From: Bacilli bacterium | GTDB lineage: Bacteria; Bacillota_I; Bacilli_A; RFN20; CAG-826 | NCBI GenBank assembly: GCA_017551465.1 | Contig: JAFZLN010000112.1 | Location: 1-14,901 of the forward strand | DNA length: 14,901 nucleotides | Direction: 5' to 3' | Shown: in pieces, positions 5,085 through 12,790 of the stretch | Position numbering within the stretch: position 1 is the stretch's first letter | How the letters are laid out: each line of letters begins with the position of its first letter | Translations under genes and position numbers: made by a program | Notes under the pieces: generated by a model | Seen by the model: the letters and a program-made list of their open reading frames with translations, nothing else | Databases searched by the model: none | What the model was told of the DNA's origin: nothing

Positions 5085-7526
5085 ATGTATATGCGCGAAC
5101 CTTTTTATCCAAACAAGAATATTATCGTCGCGGATTTTGATTATCAGTCCGCTCTTTTCTTGTTTAAAAATAGACATCCGGAATTAGATATAAAGATTAT
5201 TTCTCGTAATGACTTAATTAATAAGATTTCATATTCATTCGCTAAAGATCCAATTCCGTTTTTAATTAGTAAGGGTATCGGCTATAAGAAAGCGAAGAAG
5301 TATTTAGATATTCTTTTAATCACAGAAGCAAATAAGAATGTTGAACTAAATAAGTTGTTTAATGAACTTAATGAAAATGGTTATCTCGCTAAAGATGAAT
5401 ATGGTGCTTATGAACTAAGTATTAGCCATGTCTATCTCTTTGAGATGGAACAAGACCACGCTATTCAAGGATTATTAAATAGAAGCAATATTGAATTTAA
5501 ACCTCTAAGATTAGAGGACTTAGAACTAGTTAAGAATAATGCTTATATTAGTCCTAACATCATCTACTTTGAAAATAAGATGACGCAGTTCTTCTATATT
5601 TTCTCTTGGATGAGAGATAAAGCTAGAGACAATAGTGATCAAAAGCAACGTGTCATCGTGGATGGTGATGAAGACTTATTCTATGTCAAAATCATGTCTG
5701 AATTATTCCACTTACCAATTTGCTACGTGGAAGAAAGACCATTAATCTCCGTTAAAAGTGTTAAAGATAAGATTAATAAAATATATCAAAATAAGTCTTT
5801 TGAATTTAGTGATGAAGAGTTAGAAGACCAAGACGTTAAAACTCTTAAAGAACTAATTGAATATTACGAGTTAAATACATTAGGGGATTTCTCATATAGC
5901 TACGCTAATTTATTAGAAATAGTAGCCTCCAAGAATACACGCATTCCTGTTGGTAATGGTGGTATTGTCATCACCAATAAGTTTGTCTTTGACCCAACAT
6001 TCTTTACTTATGTCACCAATTTCAATTCCGATGCTTTCTATAAGATATTCACTGATGATAATGTCTTATCGGATACCGAATTAAAAGAAATTGGCTATAA
6101 CACTTCTTATCGAAAAACAGCAATGGAAAGACGTAAGAAGATTAACTTTCTACGTCACAATAATGTCGCAGTTATCTCCCGTGTTAAGAAGCACTTAAAT
6201 GATAAGATTTTTGATTCACCATTATTAAAAGAGCTTGGATGGGATAAGAAAATCAGAAATGAAGAAGACTTAGAATTACCAATGTTTACTTATGACGCGG
6301 CATTCCTTTATAGTGCGACTGCTTTATATAAATCTGGTATTAAATTTGAATCCAATGTCTTTAATTCTTATGACTCATCATTCAAAGGTCTCAACAGTGG
6401 CTTTGACTTTAGAAAAAATACCTGGTCAGTTACAGGATTAGAAACTTATATTTCTTGTCCGTTCAAGTATTACGCTCAAGCCCTTATTCCTTTAGAAAAA
6501 AATGATTATTCAAGAAGATTCGTAGGTACAGCGATTCATAAAGTCTTTGAGAAATTTAATCACTTTGATTTTGAAATAGAAAAAGCTTTAAAAGAAGGCG
6601 AAGAAGCCTACTATAAACAATTTGATAAAGTGGGTATTGTTCCAACACCTAAAGATAAGGCTTACTTAGAAATCGCTTTTACTTGGCTAAGAAGATTTAT
6701 TAAGTCTTATCAAAAAGGTATTGAAGGTATTAACTTTGTTAAACCTGTAGACAATGACTATGAACAACGTATCGAATTCTATTTAGAAGACGATAAACAT
6801 GAAACATATAACTTTAGAGGCACAATTGATAAGATTGTGGTTTCTGAAAGCAATGGACATAAATACTATTCCATCATCGACTATAAAACCGGGATGGAAG
6901 AATTTAATCCTTTAGAAGTCTTCCTTGGTAAGTCTATTCAATTGCCTCTTTATTACTACGCGATTGAAAACAATATTCAACCAAGTCAATACACCCAAGA
7001 TGGCGACTTTGGTGGTTTCTATATTCAACATATCTTCTTTAGCACAATTAAGGGTGCTTTAAAGGATCCAAACAAACCAACATTATCTGAGAATAGATTG
7101 CTTAAACAATCACGTTTAGGTGGTATTAGTAATGAATCCGTTTCATATATCTCCTCAATTGATCCAAGCGCTTTTAAGAAAGATGGTTCAATCAAAAACA
7201 ATGGTGGAGACCTTTTACAAATTAAGCATCAATTCAAAGAAGCAGATGCTGATGAGATTATCATCAAAGATGATGGCATTAAATTACCTAGATATAACTT
7301 AAACGATTTAGTAACCGACGCGAAAGAGGCCGCAATTAGAATCATCAATAGAATATGTGATGGTGATTTCCCTATTGCTCCAACTTCATATTCATTAAAT
7401 GAATTTAACGCCGAAAAGATTGCCTGTAATAACTGTCCATATCGTCCAATTTGTTACCGCAGCAATAAAGATGCAGTCGACTACAAGAAAGATATTCTTA
7501 AACACTTTCAGAAAGGAGGTAAATAA
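5085..7526 (+). CDS. addB: AddB-like subunit of the AddAB helicase-nuclease
   Basis: AddB partners AddA in the ATP-driven helicase/nuclease that resects double-strand breaks and loads RecA at Chi-like sites. The C-terminal half holds a RecB-type PD-(D/E)XK nuclease: His485 in GTAIHKVFE, Asp582 in GTIDKI, and Asp599-Tyr-Lys601 in IIDYKTG, followed by Gln in SIQLPLYYYA. Four cysteines frame it, Cys458 in ISCPFKYY and Cys781, Cys784, Cys790 in CNNCPYRPIC, matching AddB's iron-sulphur cluster. The protein is about 350 residues shorter than typical AddB (~1160), and no Walker A loop is visible in the N-terminal part, so helicase-like functions look reduced. The start is ATG 5085 or the in-frame ATG 5091; neither has a ribosome binding site. 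The stop is two bases before addA. Confidence 0.88.
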   Translation: MYMREPFYPNKNIIVADFDYQSALFLFKNRHPELDIKIISRNDLINKISYSFAKDPIPFLISKGIGYKKAKKYLDILLITEANKNVELNKLFNELNENGYLAKDEYGAYELSISHVYLFEMEQDHAIQGLLNRSNIEFKPLRLEDLELVKNNAYISPNIIYFENKMTQFFYIFSWMRDKARDNSDQKQRVIVDGDEDLFYVKIMSELFHLPICYVEERPLISVKSVKDKINKIYQNKSFEFSDEELEDQDVKTLKELIEYYELNTLGDFSYSYANLLEIVASKNTRIPVGNGGIVITNKFVFDPTFFTYVTNFNSDAFYKIFTDDNVLSDTELKEIGYNTSYRKTAMERRKKINFLRHNNVAVISRVKKHLNDKIFDSPLLKELGWDKKIRNEEDLELPMFTYDAAFLYSATALYKSGIKFESNVFNSYDSSFKGLNSGFDFRKNTWSVTGLETYISCPFKYYAQALIPLEKNDYSRRFVGTAIHKVFEKFNHFDFEIEKALKEGEEAYYKQFDKVGIVPTPKDKAYLEIAFTWLRRFIKSYQKGIEGINFVKPVDNDYEQRIEFYLEDDKHETYNFRGTIDKIVVSESNGHKYYSIIDYKTGMEEFNPLEVFLGKSIQLPLYYYAIENNIQPSQYTQDGDFGGFYIQHIFFSTIKGALKDPNKPTLSENRLLKQSRLGGISNESVSYISSIDPSAFKKDGSIKNNGGDLLQIKHQFKEADADEIIIKDDGIKLPRYNLNDLVTDAKEAAIRIINRICDGDFPIAPTSYSLNEFNAEKIACNNCPYRPICYRSNKDAVDYKKDILKHFQKGGK
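7514..7520 (+). promoter_or_regulatory. Ribosome binding site of addA inside the addB 3' end
   Basis: AGGAGGT lies within the last codons of addB, eight bases before the addA ATG at 7529. This near-perfect site fixes the addA start and suggests that the two subunits are made from one message in linked amounts. Confidence 0.85.
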
Positions 7527-7528
7527 TC

Positions 7529-10500
7529 ATGGGTTTTAATAAAGAACAAGAATCTGCGATATTTGCTCCAATTACTGAAAACGTTTTAGTGGCCGCAGGT
7601 GCGGGTTCAGGTAAAACTAGAACTCTCGCTGAAAAGGTCTTTACTATCATTGATAAAGGTGAAGTTAAACCTAGTGAATTACTTGTTTTAACATTCACTG
7701 ATAACGCTGCGCATGAAATGCGTGAAAGAATTATCCAAACATTCAAAGATAGAGGACAAGAAGAAATCGCGGAACAAGTTGCATCCGCACATATCAGAAC
7801 ATTCGACTCCTTTGCAAGATATCTTGTTAGTGCTTACGCTGATGTTTTAGGTATCTCCTCTAATGTTAACTTAGCCAATAGCGATGTCATCTCTGCGAAG
7901 AAGAGTGTTTATCTCGATGATATCTTTAACGAATACTATAACGATGAAGCTAAATACCAAAGATTAGTAAAAACACTTGTGAAGTTTAATATCGCTGGTG
8001 ATAGAAACACTAAGAAAGTTATCCAAGATTTATATAAACAGTTAGATAAACTCACTTTAGAAAAGAAAGATGAAATACTTAACGACTATGAAAATAAGTT
8101 CTTAAGCGACACATTCTTTAAGGATGTCGTTGGTGAACTTGTAAGAGCAAGTAAGAACATCATAAGTAACACAATTAAAGAAGCCTACTTTGTAGAAAAA
8201 CACTTTGATGTTATCGAAGGAGATAATCCAGAGTTAATCGCTAACTTATTTAATGATAAGTCCGCATTTAATATTGATATCAATTTATGTAACTTCTATA
8301 ACACCGAACTAAATCAAGAAATGTATCGTCGTCTAAAAGACACTTTGATTTCTGAAGGTGGGGAATTTGTTAAGAAGATTCATGAATTCGCTAATGATAA
8401 ATCGTTTAAGTTCTCAACATCGGAAAAGAACCCTTCTGGTGATGAAAAAGATAAAGCGGTCTTTGATATCCTCAAAGGTGTCACTAAGAAATTAGATGCA
8501 GTAATGACTATCTCTGATTTAGATGAAGAGATTAATAAATTAAAATCATTCAAAGAAGATATTGCCTTACTTTTAGAAATTGTTAAGGAATTAAATAAAC
8601 GCATTGATGACTATAAGGCCATCACTAACTCGTTTGAATTTAATGACATCCTTTTAAAAGCAGTTTCTCTTTTAACCAATCCTAAATATGAAAAGAGCGC
8701 TGAAAAGATTAGAAAACAGTTTAAGTTCATCATGGTGGATGAATATCAGGACACTAATGATTTCCAAGAAGCCATTATTAATAGTTTAATTGCCCCTAAA
8801 GAAGATGGAACTAGTGCGCATCTATTCTGTGTGGGTGACGCTAAACAAGCTATCTATGCTTTTAGAAATTCTAAAGTTGAACTATTTACCAAAAGACAAG
8901 AACAATACAGTAGTGGCCCAGGCCATCGAGTAATTCTTATGCACAAGAACTATCGTTCTGGTAAAGGCTTATTAAATGAAATTAACCATATCATTAAGTT
9001 CTATATGACATTAAGTCATGGTGGTATTGACTATGCCTTCGCTAATGAAGGATTAGAATATGATGATAAATTTGGTCCATATTCCAAATTACCATATGAA
9101 CATTTTGGTGTTTCTCGTATTACTTCTATTTCTGGTAGAAGCAATGACTCATTTGATGATCCAAAGAAATGGGAAGCCATGGCCATTGCTAGTGATATCA
9201 AAAACAAAATTGAAAATCACTTCAAGGTTTATAAACGCACCCCTGATGGTGGTAAGTTAGAAGATTGCACCTACGATGACTTTGTCATCATTATGCGCAC
9301 CACAAAAGGATTTGAAGATTATCAAGAAGTCTTTAAGGACGCTCATATTCCTTTAAACAATAAATTAAAATCAGATCTCAAAGAAATTAACGCTATTTTA
9401 TTATTACAATCATTAACGGAATTAATTGTTAATGAAATATGCCCAGAGCTTCATAGTGAAAAAGCTTTCTTATTTGCCTCTGTTGCCCGTAGTTATATTT
9501 ATCAATATGATGACCAAACAATATTTGAAATATTAAAAGACCACGATGAATCCCGTCTTGATGATGACCAAATTATGCAAGACGTGCATGAGTTTATCGC
9601 GGAAAATCAAGATGTCAGTGCTTATGAATTCTTCGTTAATATGATTAATTTCTTCAGTATTGTCGAAAAGTTATATCTCGTTGGAGATGTTGAAGACAAC
9701 ATCAGCAAGATTGAATCATTAGGCGCAATTCTTTCCTCGCAAGAAAAGATGGGCGACACTCTCGTAGACTTCGTGAAGTTCTTAAATGATATTACCGACT
9801 ACTCACTAGGCTTAGGTAGTGACACGACAGTTAAAACAACTAACGCTGTAGATATGATGACAATCCATGCTTCTAAAGGCTTAGAAGAAAAGATTGTTTA
9901 TTTACCAGTCAGTTATAACCAATTATCACAAGGCAATAACGCTGATAAAGCGGACTATCTCTTTGATGAAAGATTCGGTATCATTCTTCCTTATTATAAC
10001 TATGATGAAAACGATACCAATAAAGACGGCAACATCAAAGATGTTCTATTTGAAACATTACCAAGCATCCTTCTAAAGAATAGTGATAAAGATCCTGAAA
10101 GAGATGAGCACGTTAGATTATTCTACGTCGCACTTACTAGAGCGGAAAATATCGTCTATATCGTTGGGGATAAACCAGATGGTGATAATAAGAAAAAAGA
10201 AAACCTCTATGGTATGCTTTCTTATTTACCTCATTATCAAAGAATCGATGAAGAATACATCGCTAAAAAGATTAAAGATAAACAAGTCGATGCTTCTAAA
10301 TATCAAAACTACTTAAAGACTATCGAAGTCATTAAGAGTATTGATTTAATGTCTAGTGAAGGAATAGACGCTGATTTATATAGCAAATTATTTAATAAAT
10401 ATTACACCGATAAATTAACGGGTATCTTAGACGCTCAAATAGAAGATTTATTTAAACCTCTCTTTAGAGAGTATTACTTAAGATATGTGAATATGACACG

Positions 10501-11416
10501 TGATCCAAATATGGATGCCACTGTATTTGCCTATTACCGCTATAACGAGGACATTACTTCTAGTGAAGAGTTAGAAGAAATCGTTAGAAAAGACGCGAAT
10601 GGGTCAGTGGACTTACAAGCCACACTTAATGAATTTATTAATGCTGTCAGTAGTGGTGATTATACATACTTTGTTTCGTTAACTGCAGCTAAACAGTTAG
10701 AGAAAAAGACAGAAGATAATATACCGTATGGCTTATTTGATATTTTAATGCCAGTATTTGTCAGAGTCTTTGATGACCAAAAACGTTTCATTTATGAATC
10801 ATATGAAAATAAAGACTATAAAGATGAAGTAACAACCTTTGACTACGATGATTTTGAATATGACATTGATGAAGAAGACGCTGAAGAAGTAATAGGCAAG
10901 ATTGATCAATTACCAGTGGATGACTCAATTATCACCTTCCCAACCATCGTCAAAGAAAGAGCTAGCAAACAACGTCATTATGATGAATCCTTAGAGGATG
11001 CAATTCCAGACCAAGTCTTATCTCGTGGTGTCTATCTCCATAGATTAATGGAACTCGTGGACTTTGTGAGCAAAGATACATCTTTCATTAAAAATGAAAA
11101 AGATAGAAAGCTAATCGATAAGGTACTTAGCAATCCAGTCTTTGATGATTTATCTAACGCAAAGATATATAAAGAATATGGTTACTTTGATGAAGCTATG
11201 CAAACAACTGGTTTCATTGACTTACTTTATTTCAAAGATGATGAATGCTATATCGTAGACTATAAATCCCGTTCCATCGATGATGAAGCCTATGAAAGAC
11301 AATTAAGAGTTTATCAACGTAACGTGCAATATTTATTTAATATTAATAAGGAACACATGCACCTATACTTGCTATCATTAAGTGAGAACCGCATTAAAGA
11401 GGTCAAACCAGAATGA
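7529..11416 (+). CDS. addA: AddA subunit of the AddAB helicase-nuclease
   Basis: This 1295-residue UvrD/Rep-type (SF1A) helicase is fused to a RecB-type nuclease. The helicase motifs run in order: Walker A AAGAGSGKT (22-30), LTFTDNAAHEMRERI (Ia), DEYQDT (404-409, Walker B), VGDAKQAIYAFRNS (III), HKNYRSG (IV), MMTIHASKGLE (V) and RLFYVALTRAE (VI). The C-terminal nuclease has His1171 in GVYLHRLMEL, Asp1231 in TGFIDLL, and Asp1244-Tyr-Lys1246 in IVDYKS, followed by Gln in ERQLRVYQ. Both catalytic activities therefore look intact, and AddA is probably the only motor if AddB lacks ATPase motifs. Length is near the family's usual ~1200-1250. An acidic stretch (about 1104-1130, EYDIDEEDAEE) looks like a linker. 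Its TGA stop overlaps the next ATG as ATGA, so the next gene is translationally coupled. Confidence 0.96.
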   Translation: MGFNKEQESAIFAPITENVLVAAGAGSGKTRTLAEKVFTIIDKGEVKPSELLVLTFTDNAAHEMRERIIQTFKDRGQEEIAEQVASAHIRTFDSFARYLVSAYADVLGISSNVNLANSDVISAKKSVYLDDIFNEYYNDEAKYQRLVKTLVKFNIAGDRNTKKVIQDLYKQLDKLTLEKKDEILNDYENKFLSDTFFKDVVGELVRASKNIISNTIKEAYFVEKHFDVIEGDNPELIANLFNDKSAFNIDINLCNFYNTELNQEMYRRLKDTLISEGGEFVKKIHEFANDKSFKFSTSEKNPSGDEKDKAVFDILKGVTKKLDAVMTISDLDEEINKLKSFKEDIALLLEIVKELNKRIDDYKAITNSFEFNDILLKAVSLLTNPKYEKSAEKIRKQFKFIMVDEYQDTNDFQEAIINSLIAPKEDGTSAHLFCVGDAKQAIYAFRNSKVELFTKRQEQYSSGPGHRVILMHKNYRSGKGLLNEINHIIKFYMTLSHGGIDYAFANEGLEYDDKFGPYSKLPYEHFGVSRITSISGRSNDSFDDPKKWEAMAIASDIKNKIENHFKVYKRTPDGGKLEDCTYDDFVIIMRTTKGFEDYQEVFKDAHIPLNNKLKSDLKEINAILLLQSLTELIVNEICPELHSEKAFLFASVARSYIYQYDDQTIFEILKDHDESRLDDDQIMQDVHEFIAENQDVSAYEFFVNMINFFSIVEKLYLVGDVEDNISKIESLGAILSSQEKMGDTLVDFVKFLNDITDYSLGLGSDTTVKTTNAVDMMTIHASKGLEEKIVYLPVSYNQLSQGNNADKADYLFDERFGIILPYYNYDENDTNKDGNIKDVLFETLPSILLKNSDKDPERDEHVRLFYVALTRAENIVYIVGDKPDGDNKKKENLYGMLSYLPHYQRIDEEYIAKKIKDKQVDASKYQNYLKTIEVIKSIDLMSSEGIDADLYSKLFNKYYTDKLTGILDAQIEDLFKPLFREYYLRYVNMTRDPNMDATVFAYYRYNEDITSSEELEEIVRKDANGSVDLQATLNEFINAVSSGDYTYFVSLTAAKQLEKKTEDNIPYGLFDILMPVFVRVFDDQKRFIYESYENKDYKDEVTTFDYDDFEYDIDEEDAEEVIGKIDQLPVDDSIITFPTIVKERASKQRHYDESLEDAIPDQVLSRGVYLHRLMELVDFVSKDTSFIKNEKDRKLIDKVLSNPVFDDLSNAKIYKEYGYFDEAMQTTGFIDLLYFKDDECYIVDYKSRSIDDEAYERQLRVYQRNVQYLFNINKEHMHLYLLSLSENRIKEVKPE

Positions 11417-12108
11417 ACATTAAAGAACTAATTGTTTATGAAGATAAATACCTTGTGATTATTAATAAACCACGCGGTCTTTTATCACAGTTTGATGGTA
11501 ATAAAGATAATCTCTCTTTAGATGTTTTACTTTCTGAATATTTAGGCAAGCAAGCCATGCTTATCAATAGATTAGATAAAGATACTTCTGGTTTAATCGT
11601 GTTCGCTAAAGATAGTAAGAGCGCAACTGAACTCGCTAATATCATTAATGATCACTCAATCGTTGAAAAACATTATTTAACTTTAGTGGCGGGCTCTATT
11701 GATGAAGATGGTGTAGTGGATGCCCCTCTTAGAAAAAGCTATGAGCGCAAGAAGATGGTCGTGGCCCCTCTTAAAAGTGGTGCTAAAACCGCAGTCACTA
11801 AATACTTTGTTAAAGATAAATATAATGACTATACACTTTTAGACGTTCAGCTAGTTACAGGCCGTACACATCAAATACGTGCGCATATGTCATATATCCG
11901 TCATCATGTCGTTGGTGATATCAAGTATGGTGACTATAAAGTTAACAATTATTTCAAGAAAGAATTTGGCTTTGAAAACCAGTTTCTTCACTCCTATAAA
12001 CTCGTTTTTGGGGACATAAAAGGCCAATTTAATTACCTTTCAAATAAGGAATTTATTGCGGATTTATGCCCTGAAATGCAAGAATTATTAAAAAAATTAA
12101 ATAACTAG
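11413..12108 (+). CDS. RluA-family pseudouridine synthase
   Basis: RluA-family enzymes isomerise specific uridines to pseudouridine in rRNA or tRNA. The 231-residue protein has the N-terminal YEDKYLVIINKPRGLL strand (9-24), the catalytic INRLDKDTSGL motif with Asp55, and GRTHQIRAHMSYIRHHVVGDIKYG, the conserved late family motif. The usual HRLD is NRLD here. There is no N-terminal S4 RNA-binding domain, so it is of the short RluA/YlyB-like type; the exact rRNA or tRNA position cannot be assigned. Its ATG overlaps the addA stop (ATGA), with GAGGT inside the addA 3' end as ribosome binding site. Functionally it seems unrelated to DNA repair, so the operon link is probably economical rather than mechanistic. 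Confidence 0.88.
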   Translation: MNIKELIVYEDKYLVIINKPRGLLSQFDGNKDNLSLDVLLSEYLGKQAMLINRLDKDTSGLIVFAKDSKSATELANIINDHSIVEKHYLTLVAGSIDEDGVVDAPLRKSYERKKMVVAPLKSGAKTAVTKYFVKDKYNDYTLLDVQLVTGRTHQIRAHMSYIRHHVVGDIKYGDYKVNNYFKKEFGFENQFLHSYKLVFGDIKGQFNYLSNKEFIADLCPEMQELLKKLNN

Positions 12109-12116
12109 TTATTTAA
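12097..12116. repeat. 20-base perfect palindrome over the rluA-like stop codon
   Basis: TTAAATAACTAGTTATTTAA is perfectly self-complementary, and its centre includes the TAG stop (12106-12108). Rightward it lacks a T-run. Leftward it is followed by seven T's (complement of the A-run before 12097), so its terminator shape points the wrong way for the upstream gene. It may be a weak end-of-operon element or a DNA-binding site. Confidence 0.4.
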
Positions 12117-12137
12117 AATAAAATGTTTAAAATATTT

Positions 12138-12164
12138 TTAGCAGTCCTATTGACAGAGTGCTAA
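12138..12164. promoter_or_regulatory. CIRCE operator 1 (HrcA binding site)
   Basis: TTAGCAGTC, nine bases, GAGTGCTAA. This matches the CIRCE consensus (TTAGCACTC-N9-GAGTGCTAA) at 17 of 18 arm positions; the seventh base of the left arm is G instead of C. The -35 box of the hsp20 promoter (TTGACA, 12150-12155) lies inside its spacer, so bound HrcA repressor would block RNA polymerase. Confidence 0.95.
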
Positions 12165-12177
12165 TTTTGGTTATAAT
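12150..12177 (+). promoter_or_regulatory. Sigma-A promoter of hsp20
   Basis: TTGACA (12150-12155), 16 bases, TATAAT (12172-12177): both boxes are perfect. Transcription should start near 12184, one base before the second CIRCE. Such a strong promoter under two operators fits a heat-inducible gene held down by HrcA at normal temperature. Confidence 0.9.
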
Positions 12178-12184
12178 GTAGGTG

Positions 12185-12211
12185 TTAGCAGTCAAAGATG
12201 ACGAGTGCTAA
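12185..12211. promoter_or_regulatory. CIRCE operator 2 (HrcA binding site)
   Basis: TTAGCAGTC, nine bases, GAGTGCTAA, with the same single departure from consensus as the first site and a different spacer. Its start is 47 bases from that of operator 1. It begins at the predicted transcription start, so it is also in the leader RNA, as is common for CIRCE elements. Confidence 0.95.
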
Positions 12212-12237
12212 ATATGTAATATAAGGAGGTTGAATTT

Positions 12238-12639
12238 ATGAGAAATTATATTACTACTTATGATCCATTTTTCGACAGATTTTTCCTCAGGGCGAATAAC
12301 TGCTCAACACAACATATGATGAAGACCGACATCAAAGAAAACAAAAATGACTATCAAATGTTTATCGAACTTCCTGAAGTGAAGAAAGAAGACACAAGAA
12401 TCACTCTTGAAAACGGCTATCTTAAGATCACTGCAACCTTAAATAAGGAAGAAGAAAATGACGAAGATTACATCTATAGAGAAAGAAGCTATGGTGAATT
12501 CTCTCGTTCATACTATGTTGGTGATACAGTGAAGCTTCAAGACGTATCCGCTAAATTAGAAAATGGTGTCTTAACAGTCAACATTAAAAAACGTAGCGAA
12601 AAAGAAATTGAAAAAGAACACTTAGTGCAAATCGCATAA
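12238..12639 (+). CDS. Small heat-shock protein, Hsp20/alpha-crystallin family
   Basis: Small heat-shock proteins bind unfolding proteins without ATP and hold them for refolding. The 133 residues have a short N-terminal arm (1-28, with YDPFFDRFF), an alpha-crystallin domain (about 29-118) including IELPEVKKED, ENGYLKITA, YRERSYGEFSRSYYV and the conserved LENGVLTVNIKK (107-118), and a C-terminal VQI (130-132) that fits the I/V-x-I/V motif used for oligomer assembly. The ribosome binding site AAGGAGGT lies seven bases before the ATG. Two CIRCE operators cover its promoter, so it is almost certainly in the HrcA regulon. It is monocistronic, with its own terminator before htpG. Confidence 0.95.
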   Translation: MRNYITTYDPFFDRFFLRANNCSTQHMMKTDIKENKNDYQMFIELPEVKKEDTRITLENGYLKITATLNKEEENDEDYIYRERSYGEFSRSYYVGDTVKLQDVSAKLENGVLTVNIKKRSEKEIEKEHLVQIA

Positions 12640-12665
12640 AGTTTCTCCAATAGTACTCCTTTCGC

Positions 12666-12684
12666 AAAAGCTTAGTTAGCTTTT
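12666..12684 (+). terminator. First hairpin of a tandem hsp20 terminator
   Basis: AAAAGCT (12666-12672), loop TAGTT, AGCTTTT (12678-12684). This is a seven-pair hairpin ending in four T's, just before the stronger second hairpin. It could be an auxiliary terminator or an RNA-end stabiliser. Confidence 0.45.
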
Positions 12685-12685
12685 C

Positions 12686-12717
12686 AAGTCGCGACTTATG
12701 GGGTCGCGGCTTTTTTT
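12686..12717 (+). terminator. Intrinsic terminator of hsp20
   Basis: AAGTCGCGAC (12686-12695), loop TTATGGG, GTCGCGGCTT (12703-12712) pair over ten positions with one G-U, followed by a run of seven T's (12711-12717). The GC-rich stem stands out in this AT-rich DNA. It separates hsp20 from htpG. Confidence 0.92.
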
Positions 12718-12730
12718 GAAGAAATATCTC

Positions 12731-12747
12731 GATAGTGGTAAACTATC
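12731..12747. repeat. Inverted repeat in the htpG -35 region
   Basis: GATAGT (12731-12736), GGTAA, ACTATC (12742-12747). This is a perfect 6-base inverted repeat where the -35 of the htpG promoter would be expected. No consensus -35 is visible there; TCGATA (12729-12734) is the nearest. It could be an activator or repressor half of the htpG control region. Confidence 0.4.
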
Positions 12748-12753
12748 AATGAA

Positions 12754-12775
12754 TATAAATTGTCATTAATGACAA
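12754..12775 (+). promoter_or_regulatory. htpG -10 box and 16-base palindrome at the transcription start
   Basis: TATAAA (12754-12759) is the probable -10. It is directly followed by TTGTCATTAATGACAA (12760-12775), a perfect 16-base palindrome covering the expected start near 12766. The palindrome is not CIRCE and does not look like CtsR heptads. Its placement fits a repressor operator. The ribosome binding site AGGA (12780-12783) follows, seven bases before the ATG. Confidence 0.5.
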
Positions 12776-12790
12776 AGATAGGACAAACAT

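Noticed and set aside
7498..7746. 82-codon minus-strand reading frame over the addB/addA junction
   Set aside because: It is antisense to two well-supported genes and is explained by their codon bias; no start signal or known motif.
11414..11416. Possible UGA-as-tryptophan recoding, as in mycoplasmas
   Set aside because: TGA terminates addA at the expected place, and tryptophans throughout the window are TGG.
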